Origin: Paracoccus methylarcula
GTDB lineage: Bacteria > Pseudomonadota > Alphaproteobacteria > Rhodobacterales > Rhodobacteraceae
Length of the DNA: 64,000 bases
Direction: 5' to 3'
NCBI RefSeq assembly: GCF_003007735.2
Contig: NZ_PXNQ02000001.1
Location: 186,001-250,000 of the forward strand
In this document: one piece after another, positions 10,978 to 21,015 of the stretch
How positions within the stretch are numbered: position 1 is the stretch's first letter
Layout of the letters: each line of letters starts with the position of its first letter
The notes under the pieces: model-generated
The model's input: the letters and a program-made list of their open reading frames with translations, nothing else
The model's database searches: none
Told to the model about the DNA's origin: nothing
Program-made: the position numbers and the translations under genes

Positions 10978-12546
10978 TCAGGCGGCGACCCAATCCTCGG
11001 GGATACGTGGCATCGCCCTGATCAGGCTTTGCGTATAGGGATGGGCTGGCGTCTCGATCACCTGCCCGGCGGGGCCGTCCTCGACGATCCGGCCCTTTTC
11101 CATCACCAGGACCCGGTCGGCCACGCCCCGCACCACCGACAGGTCATGGCTGATGAAGAGATAGGAAAGCCCGTGGCTCTGCCTCAGATCGGCCAGCAAA
11201 TCGAGCACTTGTGACCGGACCCGCACATCCAGCGCGCTGACCGCCTCGTCCAGAACGATAAGATCGGGACGGATGATCAGCGCGCGGGCGATTGCGATTC
11301 GCTGGCGTTGCCCACCCGAGAATTCATGGATGTATTTCCGACTGTCCGCCGCTGATAAACCAACCTCTTCCAAAGCCGCGCCGACCCGGTCGCGCCAGTC
11401 GGAGGGGCGGCCGGTCAGGTGGAATGGCTCGGCCACCAGCCGGTCCACCCGCCAGCGCGGGTTGAAGCTGCCGAACGGATCCTGAAAGACCACCTGCACC
11501 TTGGCCCGCAACTCTCGTGGCATCGAACGGCCTGCCGTGACCTCTTGCCCTGAAATGCGGATCCTTCCCCCTTGCAGAGGGTCGAGCCCAAGGATCGCCC
11601 GTGTCAGCGTGGATTTTCCGCAGCCGGATTCCCCCACCAGCCCGACGCTTTCGCCGCGCCCGATTGTCAGGCTGACGCCATCCACCGCCCGCAGGACACC
11701 TGCCTTGCCCGGTAGCCGGTATTCCCGCACCGCGTTCTCGACCTGCAGCAGCGGTTCTTGCTCGGCTATCTGGCCGCCACCTGCCGGAACATGGCGCGAG
11801 GCTGCGAAAAGTTCGCGCGTATAGGGATGCGCCTGCCTGCGGAACAGCATCTCGGTCGGGCCTTCCTCGACGATCTCTCCGGCCTTCATCACCGCCACCC
11901 GGTCGGCGATGCCCGCCACCACCGCCAGATCATGGGTGATCAGCAGCAGCGCCATGCCTTCGTCACGGACCAGGCCTGCCAGCAAGTCAAGGATTTGCGC
12001 CTGTGTCGTCACGTCCAGCGCGGTGGTCGGCTCATCCGCGATCAGCAGGTCGGGACGCTCGGCGATGGCCAGCGCGATGGCGACCCGCTGACGTTGCCCG
12101 CCCGACAGTTCATGCGGGAAGAGGGTCAGGGGAAAACGCGGCTCTGGCAGGCCGACGCGGTCCAGTTTCTCACGCGCACGGGCCAGCGCCTCCGTCCGGT
12201 CCATACGATGATGGATGCGCAGAACCTCGGCCACCTGGTCGCCGATATTCATCAACGGATTCAAGGCGGTCATCGGTTCCTGGAAAATCATTCCGATCCG
12301 GTTGCCGCGAATCTTGCACATCTGCGGCTCGGGCGTGGTCAGCAGGTCCTGCCCATCCAGTGTGACCTGCCCCGATGTCCTTGCCCCGCGCGGCAATAGC
12401 CCCATAATCGCCAGCGATGTCATGGACTTGCCGCTGCCGGATTCACCCACCAACCCGGTGATCGTGCCGGGGGTGAGCTGCAGATCGACCTTTTGCAGGA
12501 TCGCGGTGCCGTTGATCGATACGGATAATTCCTGAGTCTCGATCAC
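10978..12546 (-). CDS. Peptide ABC transporter ATPase, two nucleotide-binding domains fused (DppD-DppF type)
   Basis: A 522-residue tandem ATPase. Domain 1 (about 1-255) has Walker A 'GESGSGKS', signature 'LSGGQRQR' and Walker B 'LLIADEPT'; domain 2 (about 280-520) has 'GESGCGKST', 'FSGGQRQR' and 'LIVLDEAVS'. It energises the adjacent permease pair for uptake of di/oligopeptides or related solutes. The start is GTG 12546, chosen because it forms a GTGA overlap with the stop of the upstream permease; the frame is open far upstream but that part lies inside the permease gene. Domain 2 has DEA where most family members have DEP. Confidence 0.93.
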   Translation of the reverse strand: MIETQELSVSINGTAILQKVDLQLTPGTITGLVGESGSGKSMTSLAIMGLLPRGARTSGQVTLDGQDLLTTPEPQMCKIRGNRIGMIFQEPMTALNPLMNIGDQVAEVLRIHHRMDRTEALARAREKLDRVGLPEPRFPLTLFPHELSGGQRQRVAIALAIAERPDLLIADEPTTALDVTTQAQILDLLAGLVRDEGMALLLITHDLAVVAGIADRVAVMKAGEIVEEGPTEMLFRRQAHPYTRELFAASRHVPAGGGQIAEQEPLLQVENAVREYRLPGKAGVLRAVDGVSLTIGRGESVGLVGESGCGKSTLTRAILGLDPLQGGRIRISGQEVTAGRSMPRELRAKVQVVFQDPFGSFNPRWRVDRLVAEPFHLTGRPSDWRDRVGAALEEVGLSAADSRKYIHEFSGGQRQRIAIARALIIRPDLIVLDEAVSALDVRVRSQVLDLLADLRQSHGLSYLFISHDLSVVRGVADRVLVMEKGRIVEDGPAGQVIETPAHPYTQSLIRAMPRIPEDWVAA

Positions 12547-13355
12547 CGCATCACCTTCAGTCTCGGGTCGAGCGCGTCCCGCAGCCCGTCGCCCAGCAGG
12601 TTCAGCCCCAGCACCGTCAGCAGGATGCAGAGCCCCGGGATGATCGCGACATGCGGGGCCAGCGTCACCATGGTCTGCGCCTCGGCCAGCATCCGGCCCC
12701 AGCTTGGGGTGGGCGGCTGCGCGCCAAGGCCGACATAGGACAGCCCGGCCTCGGCCAGGATGCCGAGGCTGAACTGGATGGTGCCCTGCACGATCAGCAG
12801 GTTGGCTATATTGGGCAGGATATACTGCAGGCTGATCAAGGCCGCCCCCTTGCCCGAGACCTCGGCGGCGCGGATATAGTCCAGCGTCCATAAGGGCAGG
12901 GCGCCGCCCCTTGTGACACGGGCGAAGACGGGGATGTTGAAGATGCCGATGGCGATGATGGCATTGACCGCCGACGGCCCGAAAATCGCCGTGATCAGGA
13001 TCGCGATGACCAACGAGGGAAAGGCGAAGATCAGGTCATTGCCCCGCATGATCGTCTCTTCCAGCCAACTGCCGCGCCGCGCTGCCGCGATCAACCCCAG
13101 GGGCACGCCCAACCCCATGCCGATCCCGACTGCGACCAGCGCCACGGCGATGGACACCCTTGCGCCGACCATGATCATCGACAGGATGTCCCGCCCGAAA
13201 TGATCGGTGCCCAGCCAATGCCCGGCATTTGGCGGCATCAGCTTGTCCGCGATGGCCATCTGCGTCACGTCATAGGGCGTCCACAGGAACGAGACCGCCG
13301 CCGCCAGCACCGCCAAACCGGCAAGCAGGGCGCCAAGGATCGTGCCGGGCCTCAT
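12543..13355 (-). CDS. Peptide ABC transporter permease (DppC type)
   Basis: A 270-residue inner-membrane permease with the N-terminal 'LGTDHFGRDILSMIMVGAR' hallmark of DppC/OppC proteins and the EAA loop region 'EVSGKGAALISLQYILPNI'. About six TM segments are visible. The ATG at 13355 overlaps the stop of the DppB-type gene by 4 bases (ATGA). It is encoded between its partner permease and the fused ATPase, so it works as one half of the translocation channel. Confidence 0.94.
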   Translation of the reverse strand: MRPGTILGALLAGLAVLAAAVSFLWTPYDVTQMAIADKLMPPNAGHWLGTDHFGRDILSMIMVGARVSIAVALVAVGIGMGLGVPLGLIAAARRGSWLEETIMRGNDLIFAFPSLVIAILITAIFGPSAVNAIIAIGIFNIPVFARVTRGGALPLWTLDYIRAAEVSGKGAALISLQYILPNIANLLIVQGTIQFSLGILAEAGLSYVGLGAQPPTPSWGRMLAEAQTMVTLAPHVAIIPGLCILLTVLGLNLLGDGLRDALDPRLKVMR

Positions 13356-14293
13356 CGCCGCCTCAATCGCGGATCGACCAGCGCATAGGCGAGATCGACG
13401 ATGAAGGTCACGGTGATGACTGCCGCCACCAATACCAGGACGGCGGATTGCACGACGATCAGGTCGCGCTGGTTGATCGCCTGGAATATCAGCCGCCCCA
13501 GCCCCGGCAAGTAGAAGACATTCTCGATGATGATCGCCCCGGCCAGCAGGAAGGAAAACTGCATCCCCATGATCGTCAGCACCGGGATCAGCGCGTTGCG
13601 CAGTGCGTGCCGACGCAGCACCTGCCCGGCACTCAGCCCCTTGGCGCGGGCGGTGCGGATATAATCCTGTCCCTGCGTCTCGATCAGCGCGGATCGCAGC
13701 ACCCGGGCAAGGATCGCGGCCTGCGGCAGGGCCAGCGCCACGGCGGGCAGGATCAGCGCCTTCAGCCCGGCCAGCGGATCGGACCAGCCGGGGAAACCAC
13801 CGGCAGGCAGCCATCGCAGCTTGACCGCGAAAAGCAGCACCAGCAGCATCGCGAACCAGAAATTCGGCAGCGCGATCCCAAGCTGCGTGCCTCCCATCAC
13901 CGCCGCATCTCCGGCCTGCCCCCGGCGGGCGGCGGCATAGACGCCCACCGGCAGCGCGATGGCAACCGCCAGGAGCAAGGCCAGAACCGCCAGCGCCAGC
14001 GACACTTGCAACCGGTCGCCGATCAGTTCGGAAATGGGGGCCTTGTAGGTGAAGCTTTGCCCGAAATCGCCCTGCAGCAGCGCCCCCAGCCAGTTCGCGT
14101 AGCGCAGCGGCAGGGGCTGGTCCAACCCCATCTGCTCGCGCAATGCGGCGATGGTCTCGGGCTGCGCGCCGGTTCCCAGCATGAAGCTTGCCGGGTCTCC
14201 GGGCACCAGTTCGACCACCGAAAAGATCACCGCCGAGGCGACCAGCAGGCTCAGCCCCAACGACAATATCCGGCGGAAGGAATAACGCAGCAT
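13352..14293 (-). CDS. Peptide ABC transporter permease (DppB type)
   Basis: A 313-residue permease beginning 'MLRYSFRRILSLGLSLLVAS' with the family's 'FSVVELVPGDPASFMLG' and the EAA loop 'RTARAKGLSAGQVLRRHALR'. It is the first gene of the three-gene unit and is divergent from the SDR gene at 14385. The solute-binding protein normally found in such operons is absent from both sides, so it must be encoded elsewhere, or the system borrows one. The substrate (peptide, nickel or opine-like) cannot be told from the permeases alone. Confidence 0.94.
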   Translation of the reverse strand: MLRYSFRRILSLGLSLLVASAVIFSVVELVPGDPASFMLGTGAQPETIAALREQMGLDQPLPLRYANWLGALLQGDFGQSFTYKAPISELIGDRLQVSLALAVLALLLAVAIALPVGVYAAARRGQAGDAAVMGGTQLGIALPNFWFAMLLVLLFAVKLRWLPAGGFPGWSDPLAGLKALILPAVALALPQAAILARVLRSALIETQGQDYIRTARAKGLSAGQVLRRHALRNALIPVLTIMGMQFSFLLAGAIIIENVFYLPGLGRLIFQAINQRDLIVVQSAVLVLVAAVITVTFIVDLAYALVDPRLRRR

Positions 14294-14384
14294 GACAGGA
14301 CGTTAATCCGCGCATCGGGCGCGGTAAAGTGGCTTGCGGCGGCGGCTCACTCTGCGATCATGCCGGCAAAGGATGGAGGCGAAG

Positions 14385-15125
14385 ATGAGATTGCAGGACA
14401 AGACGGCGATCGTCACCGGAGGCGGTTCGGGCTTTGGCGCGGGCATCGCCCGTAAATTCGCGGCGGAGGGCGCGCGGGTCATGGTGGCCGACATCAATGG
14501 CGAAGCCGCCGCGCGGATCGCCGATGAGATCGGCGGTCAGGCCGTTCGCGCGGATGTGGCCGACGCCCGGAGCGTGGCCGAACTGGCACGAGAGACGCGG
14601 GCAAGGCTGGGCGGGATCGATATCGTCGTGAACAATGCCGGGGTGACGCATCTGCCCGCCCTTATGGAAGAGGTCAGCGAGGCGGATTTCGACCGGGTGA
14701 TGTCGGTCAATTGCAAGTCGGTCTACCTGATGTCGCGAGAGATCGTGCCGATCATGAAAGAGGCGGGGCGGGGCGCGATCGTCAATATCGCCTCGACCGC
14801 GGGGGTCTCTCCGCGCCCGCGGTTGAACTGGTACAATGCCTCGAAGGGCTGGCTGATCACCGCGACCAAGGCCATGGCGGTGGAACTCGCGCCTTTCGGC
14901 ATCCGCGTGAACGCGCTCAACCCTGTCGCGGGCGAAACGCCCCTGCTGAAACGTTTCATGGGCGAGGATACGCCGGAAATGCGGGCGAAATTCCTGTCGA
15001 CGATCCCGCTCGGCCGTTTCTCGACGCCCGAGGACCTGGGCAATGCCGCCTGTTTCCTGGCCTCGGACGAAGCCTCGATGATCACCGGGGTCGCGATGGA
15101 GGTCGATGGCGGGCGCTGCATCTAG
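14385..15125 (+). CDS. Short-chain dehydrogenase/reductase
   Basis: A 246-residue classical SDR. The cofactor loop is 'TGGGSGFGAGIA', followed by 'NNAG' and the catalytic Ser-Tyr-Lys set ('NIASTAGV', 'YNASKGW'). An Asp after beta-2 ('MVADINGE') predicts NAD(H) rather than NADP(H). The C-terminal 'NPVAGETPLLKRFMGED' and 'GVAMEVDGGRCI' fit the glucose/3-hydroxyacyl dehydrogenase-like group, but the substrate is not predictable. The start was set at ATG 14385 because GGAGG lies just before it; an in-frame ATG at 14373 is an alternative. Confidence 0.9.
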   Translation: MRLQDKTAIVTGGGSGFGAGIARKFAAEGARVMVADINGEAAARIADEIGGQAVRADVADARSVAELARETRARLGGIDIVVNNAGVTHLPALMEEVSEADFDRVMSVNCKSVYLMSREIVPIMKEAGRGAIVNIASTAGVSPRPRLNWYNASKGWLITATKAMAVELAPFGIRVNALNPVAGETPLLKRFMGEDTPEMRAKFLSTIPLGRFSTPEDLGNAACFLASDEASMITGVAMEVDGGRCI

Positions 15126-15334
15126 GCGGGACATGCCGCTTGCCCGGCCATCGTCCCGGCTCGTTATCCCGCTTGCCGCCGCAAAAGCCTCTGGTGTTCG
15201 GCACAAGCGAACGCGGAGTTCCGGCCTCCTTGTCTGGATCGGAACGGCTCGAATGGGCATTGTCCTTGCGATGCGTGACATGAAAGGCCCGTGCAACCGG
15301 CACCGGCCAAGGCGAAAATCAGGAGAGGTTTCAG

Positions 15335-16309
15335 ATGGGACAGCTTGTCGACGGCGTCTGGCATGACATCTGGTATGACACGAAAAGCACCGGCGGGCGG
15401 TTCCAGCGCAGCACGACCTCGTGGCGCAACTGGATCACCGCCGACGGGGCGAAGGGACCATCCGGCGAGGGCGGGTTTCCCGCCGAAAGCGGGCGTTACC
15501 ATCTCTATGTCAGCCTTGCCTGTCCCTGGGCGCACCGGACGCTGATCTTTCGCGAACTCAAGGGGTTGGCGTCCCATATCGGCGTTTCTGTCGTCCATCC
15601 GGACATGATGTCCGACGGGTGGGAGTTTCGCACCGATTTCCCGGGTGCGACAGGTGACGACCTGTTCGGCAAGAAATTCCTGCGCGACATCTATCTGCGC
15701 GCCGATCCCAAGGCCTCGGGGCGCGTGACCGTTCCGGTGCTGTGGGACAAGCAGCGCGGCACGATCGTCAGCAATGAAAGCGCCGAGATCATCCGAATGT
15801 TCAACTCGGCATTCGACGGGATGACCGGAAACACGGATGATTATTACCCCGCCGATCTGCGCCCCGAGATCGACACGCTGAACGAGCGAATTTACGACAA
15901 CGTCAATAACGGCGTCTACAAGGCCGGTTTCGCCACCAGCCAGCAGGCCTATGACGAGGCGGTGGTTCCGCTATTCGACAGCCTCGACTGGTTGGAGGAA
16001 CTCCTGAGCACGCGCCGCTACCTGACCGGTGATCGGCTGACCGAGGCCGATTGGCGGCTGTTCACCACATTGGTGCGTTTCGATCCGGTCTATCACACGC
16101 ATTTCAAATGCAATCGGGCGTGGTTGCGGGAATACCCCAATCTCTGGGGCTGGACGCGGGAACTATACCAGGTGCCGGGAATTGCCGGGACGGTGAATTT
16201 CGATCATATCGTGCGGCATTACCATTACAGCCATGACACGATAAACCCGAACCGGATCATCCCGGTCAATCCGGTGATCGACTGGACCGCGCCACATGGC
16301 CGCGGCTGA
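15335..16309 (+). CDS. yqjG: Glutathionyl-hydroquinone reductase (Xi-class GST, YqjG/PcpF family)
   Basis: These enzymes remove glutathione from glutathionyl-hydroquinones, releasing hydroquinone, and so help in aromatic/quinone metabolism. The 324-residue protein has the family's long N-terminus and the active-site Cys in 'SLACPWAHRTL', then 'VTVPVLWDKQRGTIVSNESA' for glutathione binding and the all-alpha C-terminal domain ('LTEADWRLFTTLVRFDPVY'). A strong GGAGAGG precedes the ATG. A 209-base gap with no gene separates it from the SDR. Confidence 0.95.
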   Translation: MGQLVDGVWHDIWYDTKSTGGRFQRSTTSWRNWITADGAKGPSGEGGFPAESGRYHLYVSLACPWAHRTLIFRELKGLASHIGVSVVHPDMMSDGWEFRTDFPGATGDDLFGKKFLRDIYLRADPKASGRVTVPVLWDKQRGTIVSNESAEIIRMFNSAFDGMTGNTDDYYPADLRPEIDTLNERIYDNVNNGVYKAGFATSQQAYDEAVVPLFDSLDWLEELLSTRRYLTGDRLTEADWRLFTTLVRFDPVYHTHFKCNRAWLREYPNLWGWTRELYQVPGIAGTVNFDHIVRHYHYSHDTINPNRIIPVNPVIDWTAPHGRG

Positions 16310-16331
16310 ACTGCCGATCCAGCAGGGCTGA

Positions 16332-16390
16332 CTGTCGGAAACGGATGAGGAATGCTTTCCGACAGGCCGGGGGATCATCCGGCCTGTCGG
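16332..16390. terminator. Two overlapping hairpins between convergent genes
   Basis: CTGTCGGAAA at 16332-16341 pairs with TTTCCGACAG at 16356-16365, and CCGACAGGCCGG at 16359-16370 pairs with CCGGCCTGTCGG at 16379-16390. The two stems share CCGACAG, so only one can form fully at a time. The second stem is 12 perfect base pairs. The site lies between the end of the yqjG gene and the stop of the BMP lipoprotein-like gene, so a bidirectional terminator is the simplest reading. No long U-tract follows. Confidence 0.65.
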
Positions 16391-16409
16391 ATCGTCACGT
16401 TCGGTTCAC

Positions 16410-17489
16410 CTATTCGGGGATCTTGGCGGTGATCCCTTCGACGAAGAAGTTCATGCCTGAAAGTTCCTCATCCGTCGCGACCTGCCCCTCGGCCAGCCAT
16501 TCGCTGCCGTCCTGCCTGTTCAACGGCCCCGTGAAAGGATGATATTCGCCCGAGGCGATGCTGTCCTTCAGCGCCAGCGCCTCTTCCTTCACCTCGGCGG
16601 GAACGGCTTCGGTGATTTCGCCGATCTCGACCTCGCCACCGGCGATCCCCGCCCATGTGCCCTTGGATTCCCAGGTGCCGTCAAGAACCTGGCCGACGCG
16701 CTCGATATAATAGGGCGCCCAGTTGTCGATGATCGATGACACCCGGGGCGAGGGCGCGAAATTCGACATGTCGCTGGCCTGGCCAAAACCGATGGCGCCG
16801 GCTTCCTGCGCCTTGGCCAAGGGGGCGGTCGAGTCGGTATGTTGCAGGATCACGTCCACGCCCTCGGCGATCAGGGCCGAGGCCGCGTCGGCCTCTTTCG
16901 CGGGATCGAACCAGCTATAGGCCCAGACCACCTTCATCTCGACATCGGGGTTCACCTTGCGGGCATGGATGAAGCTGCTGTTGATCCCCTGGATCACCTC
17001 GGGGATGGGGAAAGAGCCGATATAGCCGATCTTGTTCGACTCGGTCATCCGGCCGGCGATGGTCCCCATCACGGCGCGGCCCTCGTAGAAGCGGGCGTCA
17101 TAGGTGGCGACATTCTCGGCGCGCTTGTAGCCGGTGGCGTGCTCGAATTTCACATCGGGGAACTTGGCGGCGACATTGATCACCGGATCCATGAAGCCGA
17201 AACTGGTGGCAAAGATCAATTCGTTGCCCGCCAGCGCGAGCTGGCTGAGCGCACGTTCGGCATCGGCACCTTCGGGAACGCTTTCGATGAATGTCGTTTC
17301 GACCCTGTCGCCGAACTCCTCCTCGATGGCCTGGCGGCCCAGGTCATGCTGATAGGTCCAGCCGCCATCGCCTACCGGGCCGACATAGATGAAGCCGACC
17401 TTCAGCGGCTCTTCCTGTGCGAATACAGGGGTGGCGAGGCCGATTGCCGGGATCACGGCAAGGCTTGCCATCAGTTTTCTGCGATTCAT
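16410..17489 (-). CDS. BMP-family ABC transporter substrate-binding protein
   Basis: The periplasmic receptor for the nucleoside-type importer encoded just upstream. The N-terminus 'MNRRKLMASLAVIPAIGLAT...FAQEE' is a signal peptide with cleavage likely after Ala-x-Ala-like 'VFA'. The mature part carries the BMP hallmarks 'VGFIYVGPVGDGGWTYQHD' and 'GYIGSFPIPEVIQGINS'. BMP proteins in bacteria bind nucleosides or purine-like ligands. The start was set at 17489 because this is where the signal peptide begins; the longer frame adds an unrelated stretch. It is the last gene of the operon ATPase-permease-permease-BMP. Confidence 0.94.
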   Translation of the reverse strand: MNRRKLMASLAVIPAIGLATPVFAQEEPLKVGFIYVGPVGDGGWTYQHDLGRQAIEEEFGDRVETTFIESVPEGADAERALSQLALAGNELIFATSFGFMDPVINVAAKFPDVKFEHATGYKRAENVATYDARFYEGRAVMGTIAGRMTESNKIGYIGSFPIPEVIQGINSSFIHARKVNPDVEMKVVWAYSWFDPAKEADAASALIAEGVDVILQHTDSTAPLAKAQEAGAIGFGQASDMSNFAPSPRVSSIIDNWAPYYIERVGQVLDGTWESKGTWAGIAGGEVEIGEITEAVPAEVKEEALALKDSIASGEYHPFTGPLNRQDGSEWLAEGQVATDEELSGMNFFVEGITAKIPE

Positions 17490-17520
17490 GATTACTCTCC
17501 TGCTGGGTTGTCGCCACGTC

Positions 17521-18408
17521 TCAGCGCAGCGCATAAAAGTTTTGTCCAAGCGAACCGGGCGCGGCGCGGCCAGACCGCCTGCTGTATTTTTGCTGTGCCG
17601 ATATCAGCACGAGCACGATGATCGTGGCAAGATAGGGCGCCATCGACAGGAACTGCACCGGCACCGCCACCCCTGCCGCCTGCAATCGCAATTGCAGCAC
17701 GGTGACGCCGCCAAACAGCCAGGCCCCGGCAAGAACGCCGAGCGCGGTCCAGTTGGAAAACACAACGATGGCCAGCGCGATCCAGCCCGCGCCCGCGGTC
17801 ATGCCCTCGGTCCATTGCAGCACGATCGCGATCGAGAGAAAGGCCCCGCCGACACCCGCCATCGCGCCGCCGAAGCCGATTGCCGTGATCCGCACAATGC
17901 GCACCGGGTAGCCGAGGGCATGGGCCGCGTCGTGATTCTCGCCCACGCCGCGCAGGATCAATCCTGCCCGGGACCGGTTCAGGAACCACCAGATCAGCGG
18001 CACCATCGCGATCCCCAGCCAGACGATCCAGTTGATGCGCAGCGGTCCGGGGACCATCGCAGGGGCCTTGATCCCCTCCAGCGGCTTGCCGAACAGTGCC
18101 GCCAGCCCCAGCCCGAACAGGGTCAACGCAAGGCCCGAGGCCACCTGGTTGGCCAGCAGGAATTGCGTCAGCATCGCGAATGTCATCGAGACCGCGGCAC
18201 CGGCGAGTGCGGCCACCACGAAGCCGATGAACGGGCTGCCGGTCGCATGGGCCGCCGCGAACCCGGCCAGCGCCCCGACGATCATCATCCCTTCGACCCC
18301 GAGGTTCAGCACACCGGCGCGCTCGGTAACCAACTCGCCCAGGGCGGCGAACACGATCGGGGTCGAGGCGGACAGGAGCAGCAGGAAAACGGAAAGCGGG
18401 TCGATCAT
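17521..18408 (-). CDS. Nucleoside-type ABC transporter permease (NupQ/YufQ type)
   Basis: A 295-residue permease of the branched-chain amino acid/sugar permease superfamily, with 'LGELVTERAGVLNLGVEGMM' characteristic of the second permease in BMP systems and 'LRGVGENHDAAHALGYPV' in the EAA-like loop. About eight hydrophobic segments are visible. ATG 18408 overlaps the stop of the preceding permease by 4 bases. The open frame reaches much further upstream, but that part lies inside the neighbour and reads as shadow sequence. Confidence 0.93.
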   Translation of the reverse strand: MIDPLSVFLLLLSASTPIVFAALGELVTERAGVLNLGVEGMMIVGALAGFAAAHATGSPFIGFVVAALAGAAVSMTFAMLTQFLLANQVASGLALTLFGLGLAALFGKPLEGIKAPAMVPGPLRINWIVWLGIAMVPLIWWFLNRSRAGLILRGVGENHDAAHALGYPVRIVRITAIGFGGAMAGVGGAFLSIAIVLQWTEGMTAGAGWIALAIVVFSNWTALGVLAGAWLFGGVTVLQLRLQAAGVAVPVQFLSMAPYLATIIVLVLISAQQKYSRRSGRAAPGSLGQNFYALR

Positions 18409-19480
18409 GCGGTAATCCTCCGCTGGAGACGGAAACGGGTCAGCAAGTCGAAGCCAAGCAGGAAGAACAGCAGCATCCCCTGGAATACCTGCACCGTTGC
18501 GGCGGGCAGTTGCAGGGTCAGTTGCGCCAACTCGCCTCCGATATAGGTCAGCGCCAGCAGCAGGCCCGCCAGCAGGATGCCCACCGGGTGCAGACGGCCA
18601 AGAAAGGCCACGATGATTGCGGTGAAGCCGTAGCCCGAGCCGAAACTGTCGGTGATCTGACCGGCGGGGCCGGATACTTCGAACAGCCCTGCCATCCCGG
18701 CACAGGCGCCCGACAGGCCAAGACAGAAAGCGACAAGGGTTTCGGGCCGGACCCCTGCGAAACGTGCCGCACGAGGGGCGAGGCCAGCCGCGCGGATATG
18801 AAAGCCGCGGATATGGCGGCTGATCAGGAACCACGTGGCCAGCACCGCGAGCGCAGCCGCGACCACCCCCCAATGCGCCCCGGTTCCGGCGATCAGTTCG
18901 GGGTTCGAGGCGGCCGGGTATTGCTGCAGGTTGCGGGAGCCGGGAAAGCCGAATCCCTCGGGGTTCTTCATCGGGCCAAAGGCCATCCAGGCGGCTACCT
19001 TCTGCGCGACATAGACCAGCATCAGCGAGACCAGGATCTCGGATGCCCCGAACCAGTTGCGCAGCATCGCGGGGATCATGCCCCAGGCCCAACCGCCCAA
19101 GGCCCCGGCCAGCACCATCGCCGGGAAGATCCACATCCCATCGGCGGGATAGCGGCCAGCGCCACCGCCGCGCCGGTGATGCCGCCGATGATATATTGCC
19201 CCTCGGCGCCGATATTCCAGATACCGGCGCGGAACCCCATGGCCAGTCCCGAGGCGATCAGGATCAGCGGCGCGGCCTTGACCAGAAGTTGCGGCCGTGA
19301 ATAGGAGGCTGCCGATCCGAACAACGGATCCCAGAAGATCGTGCGGATCGCGGCGACCGGGTCATAGCCCATTACCGCGAACAGGAACCCTCCGGCGATC
19401 ATGGTGGCCAGGACGGCCAGCAGCGGAGTCGCGATCTGCCAGCCCGCAGAGATTTCGTCGCGTGGGATCAGCCGGATCAT
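18405..19480 (-). pseudogene. Nucleoside-type ABC transporter permease (NupP/YufP type), broken by a 1-base deletion
   Basis: Two frames make one permease of about 358 residues. The N-terminal part starts at ATG 19480 (MIRLIPRDEISAG) and runs to 'IIGGITGAAVALAAIPPMG'; the C-terminal part reads 'MWIFPAMVLAGALGGWAWGM' and ends at 18405. Adding one C to the plus-strand CCC at 19137-19139 joins them without loss. The region has the family's 'GFRAGIWNIGAEGQ' motif. Both ends keep 4-base overlaps with the neighbours (ATGA with the ATPase at 19477, and with the next permease at 18405), which argues that the operon is intact and the break recent or artefactual. Confidence 0.85.
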
Positions 19481-21015
19481 ATCTGCGCATCCTCCATGCC
19501 ATGCGCGCCGCCCAGCATCAGCCCGATCTCGTCGAGGCTGAGAGACGCGGTCATGCGCGGCTCGGACAGGCGCCCTTCGTTCAGGGCGCAGAAGCGGTCG
19601 GACAGTTCCATGAGTTCATCCAGGTCCTGGCTGATGACGATGACGCCCGCGCCGTCCCGCGCCAGGTCCAGCAGCGATTGCCGGACCGCAGCGGCGGCCC
19701 CGGCATCGACGCCCCAAGTCGGCTGATTCACGACCAGCACGCGGGGGGCTTGCATGACCTCCCGCCCGATCACGAATTTCTGCAGATTGCCGCCGGACAG
19801 CGCCCGGGCAGCGGTGTCGGGGCCGGGGGTCCGCACATCGAAAGCGCGGATCACGTCCTCGGTAAAGGCGCGCGCGCCCGCATGGTCGATCAGCCCGTGC
19901 CGGACCAGCCCCTTGCGCGGACCGGCGGTCAGCAGGCTGTTCTCGGTCAGGCTGAAATCGGGGACCGCGGCATGTCCCAACCGATCCTCCGGCGCGGCCA
20001 GAAGCCCCGCTGCCCGCCTTTGCTGCGGGCCGAGCGTGCCCATGCTGTGGCCTTCGAATGTGATCGCGCCGGGGGCGCTCGGATGCTCGCCGGACAGGGC
20101 CGCCAGCAATTCCTCTTGCCCATTGCCGGCCACACCGCCGATTCCAAGGATTTCCCCCGCCTTCAGGGAAAGCGAGACATTCTTCAGTGCCGTGCCCTCG
20201 GCGCTCACGGCAGGCAGGGACAGCCCTGCGACCCGCAGCAATTCCTCGCCCGCCTGCCGTCCGCTCCGGTCGATCAGCCGCATCTCGCCGCCGACCATCA
20301 TCGCGGCGAGTTCCCGGGCGGAATGGGCGCGGGGATCGCAGCTTGCCACGACCTTGCCGTTACGCAGGATGGTGGCCCGGTCGCAATGGCTGCGGATTTC
20401 CTCGAGCTTGTGGCTGATATAGAGGATCGATCTGCCCATATCCGCCAGTTTGCGCAGGGTCGCGAACAGGAGTTCCGCCTCTTGCGGGGTCAGCACGCTG
20501 GTTGGCTCGTCCATGATCAGAAGGCGAGGATCCTGCAGCAGGCAACGGATGATCTCGACCCGCTGCCGTTCCCCGGCCGAGAGGGTGGCGACGCGGCGCG
20601 AAGGATCAAGCGGCAGGCCATATTCCTGGCTGACACGGGAGATCCGGGCTTTCAGCTCGCGCCGCGGAGGCGGGTTCTCCATCCCGAGCGAGATGTTTTC
20701 CGCCACGCTCAGGGCATCGAAAAGCGAGAAATGCTGGAACACCATCGCGACACCGGCATTGCGGGCGGCACGTGGATCGGTCGGGGCATGGGGGCGGTCA
20801 TTCAGGAACATCCGCCCGTCATCGGGCCGCACAAGCCCGTATATCATCTTGACCAGCGTGGATTTTCCTGCCCCGTTCTCTCCCAGCAGCGCATGAATTT
20901 CGCCCCGCGTCACTGTGAAGGACAGGTCGTCATTGGCGCGCACGCCGGGATAGCTCTTGCCGATCCCTTCGGCCCGGAACACTGCGGCCTCGGTCAATCT
21001 TGTCCCTCCGGTCAA
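19477..21015 (-). CDS. Nucleoside-type ABC transporter ATPase, two domains (NupO/YufO type)
   Basis: A 512-residue tandem ATPase like those of sugar and BMP importers. Domain 1 has Walker A 'GENGAGKST', 'LSAGERQRVEI' and Walker B 'LLIMDEPTSVLTP'. Domain 2 is degenerate, as usual for this class: its P-loop region reads 'GGVAGNGQEELLAALSG', the signature is 'LSGGNLQKFVIGRE' and Walker B 'LVVNQPTWGVD'. It is the first gene of the operon and overlaps the first permease by 4 bases. Together with the downstream genes it forms a complete nucleoside (purine-type) uptake system. Confidence 0.93.
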   Translation of the reverse strand: MTGGTRLTEAAVFRAEGIGKSYPGVRANDDLSFTVTRGEIHALLGENGAGKSTLVKMIYGLVRPDDGRMFLNDRPHAPTDPRAARNAGVAMVFQHFSLFDALSVAENISLGMENPPPRRELKARISRVSQEYGLPLDPSRRVATLSAGERQRVEIIRCLLQDPRLLIMDEPTSVLTPQEAELLFATLRKLADMGRSILYISHKLEEIRSHCDRATILRNGKVVASCDPRAHSARELAAMMVGGEMRLIDRSGRQAGEELLRVAGLSLPAVSAEGTALKNVSLSLKAGEILGIGGVAGNGQEELLAALSGEHPSAPGAITFEGHSMGTLGPQQRRAAGLLAAPEDRLGHAAVPDFSLTENSLLTAGPRKGLVRHGLIDHAGARAFTEDVIRAFDVRTPGPDTAARALSGGNLQKFVIGREVMQAPRVLVVNQPTWGVDAGAAAAVRQSLLDLARDGAGVIVISQDLDELMELSDRFCALNEGRLSEPRMTASLSLDEIGLMLGGAHGMEDAQI

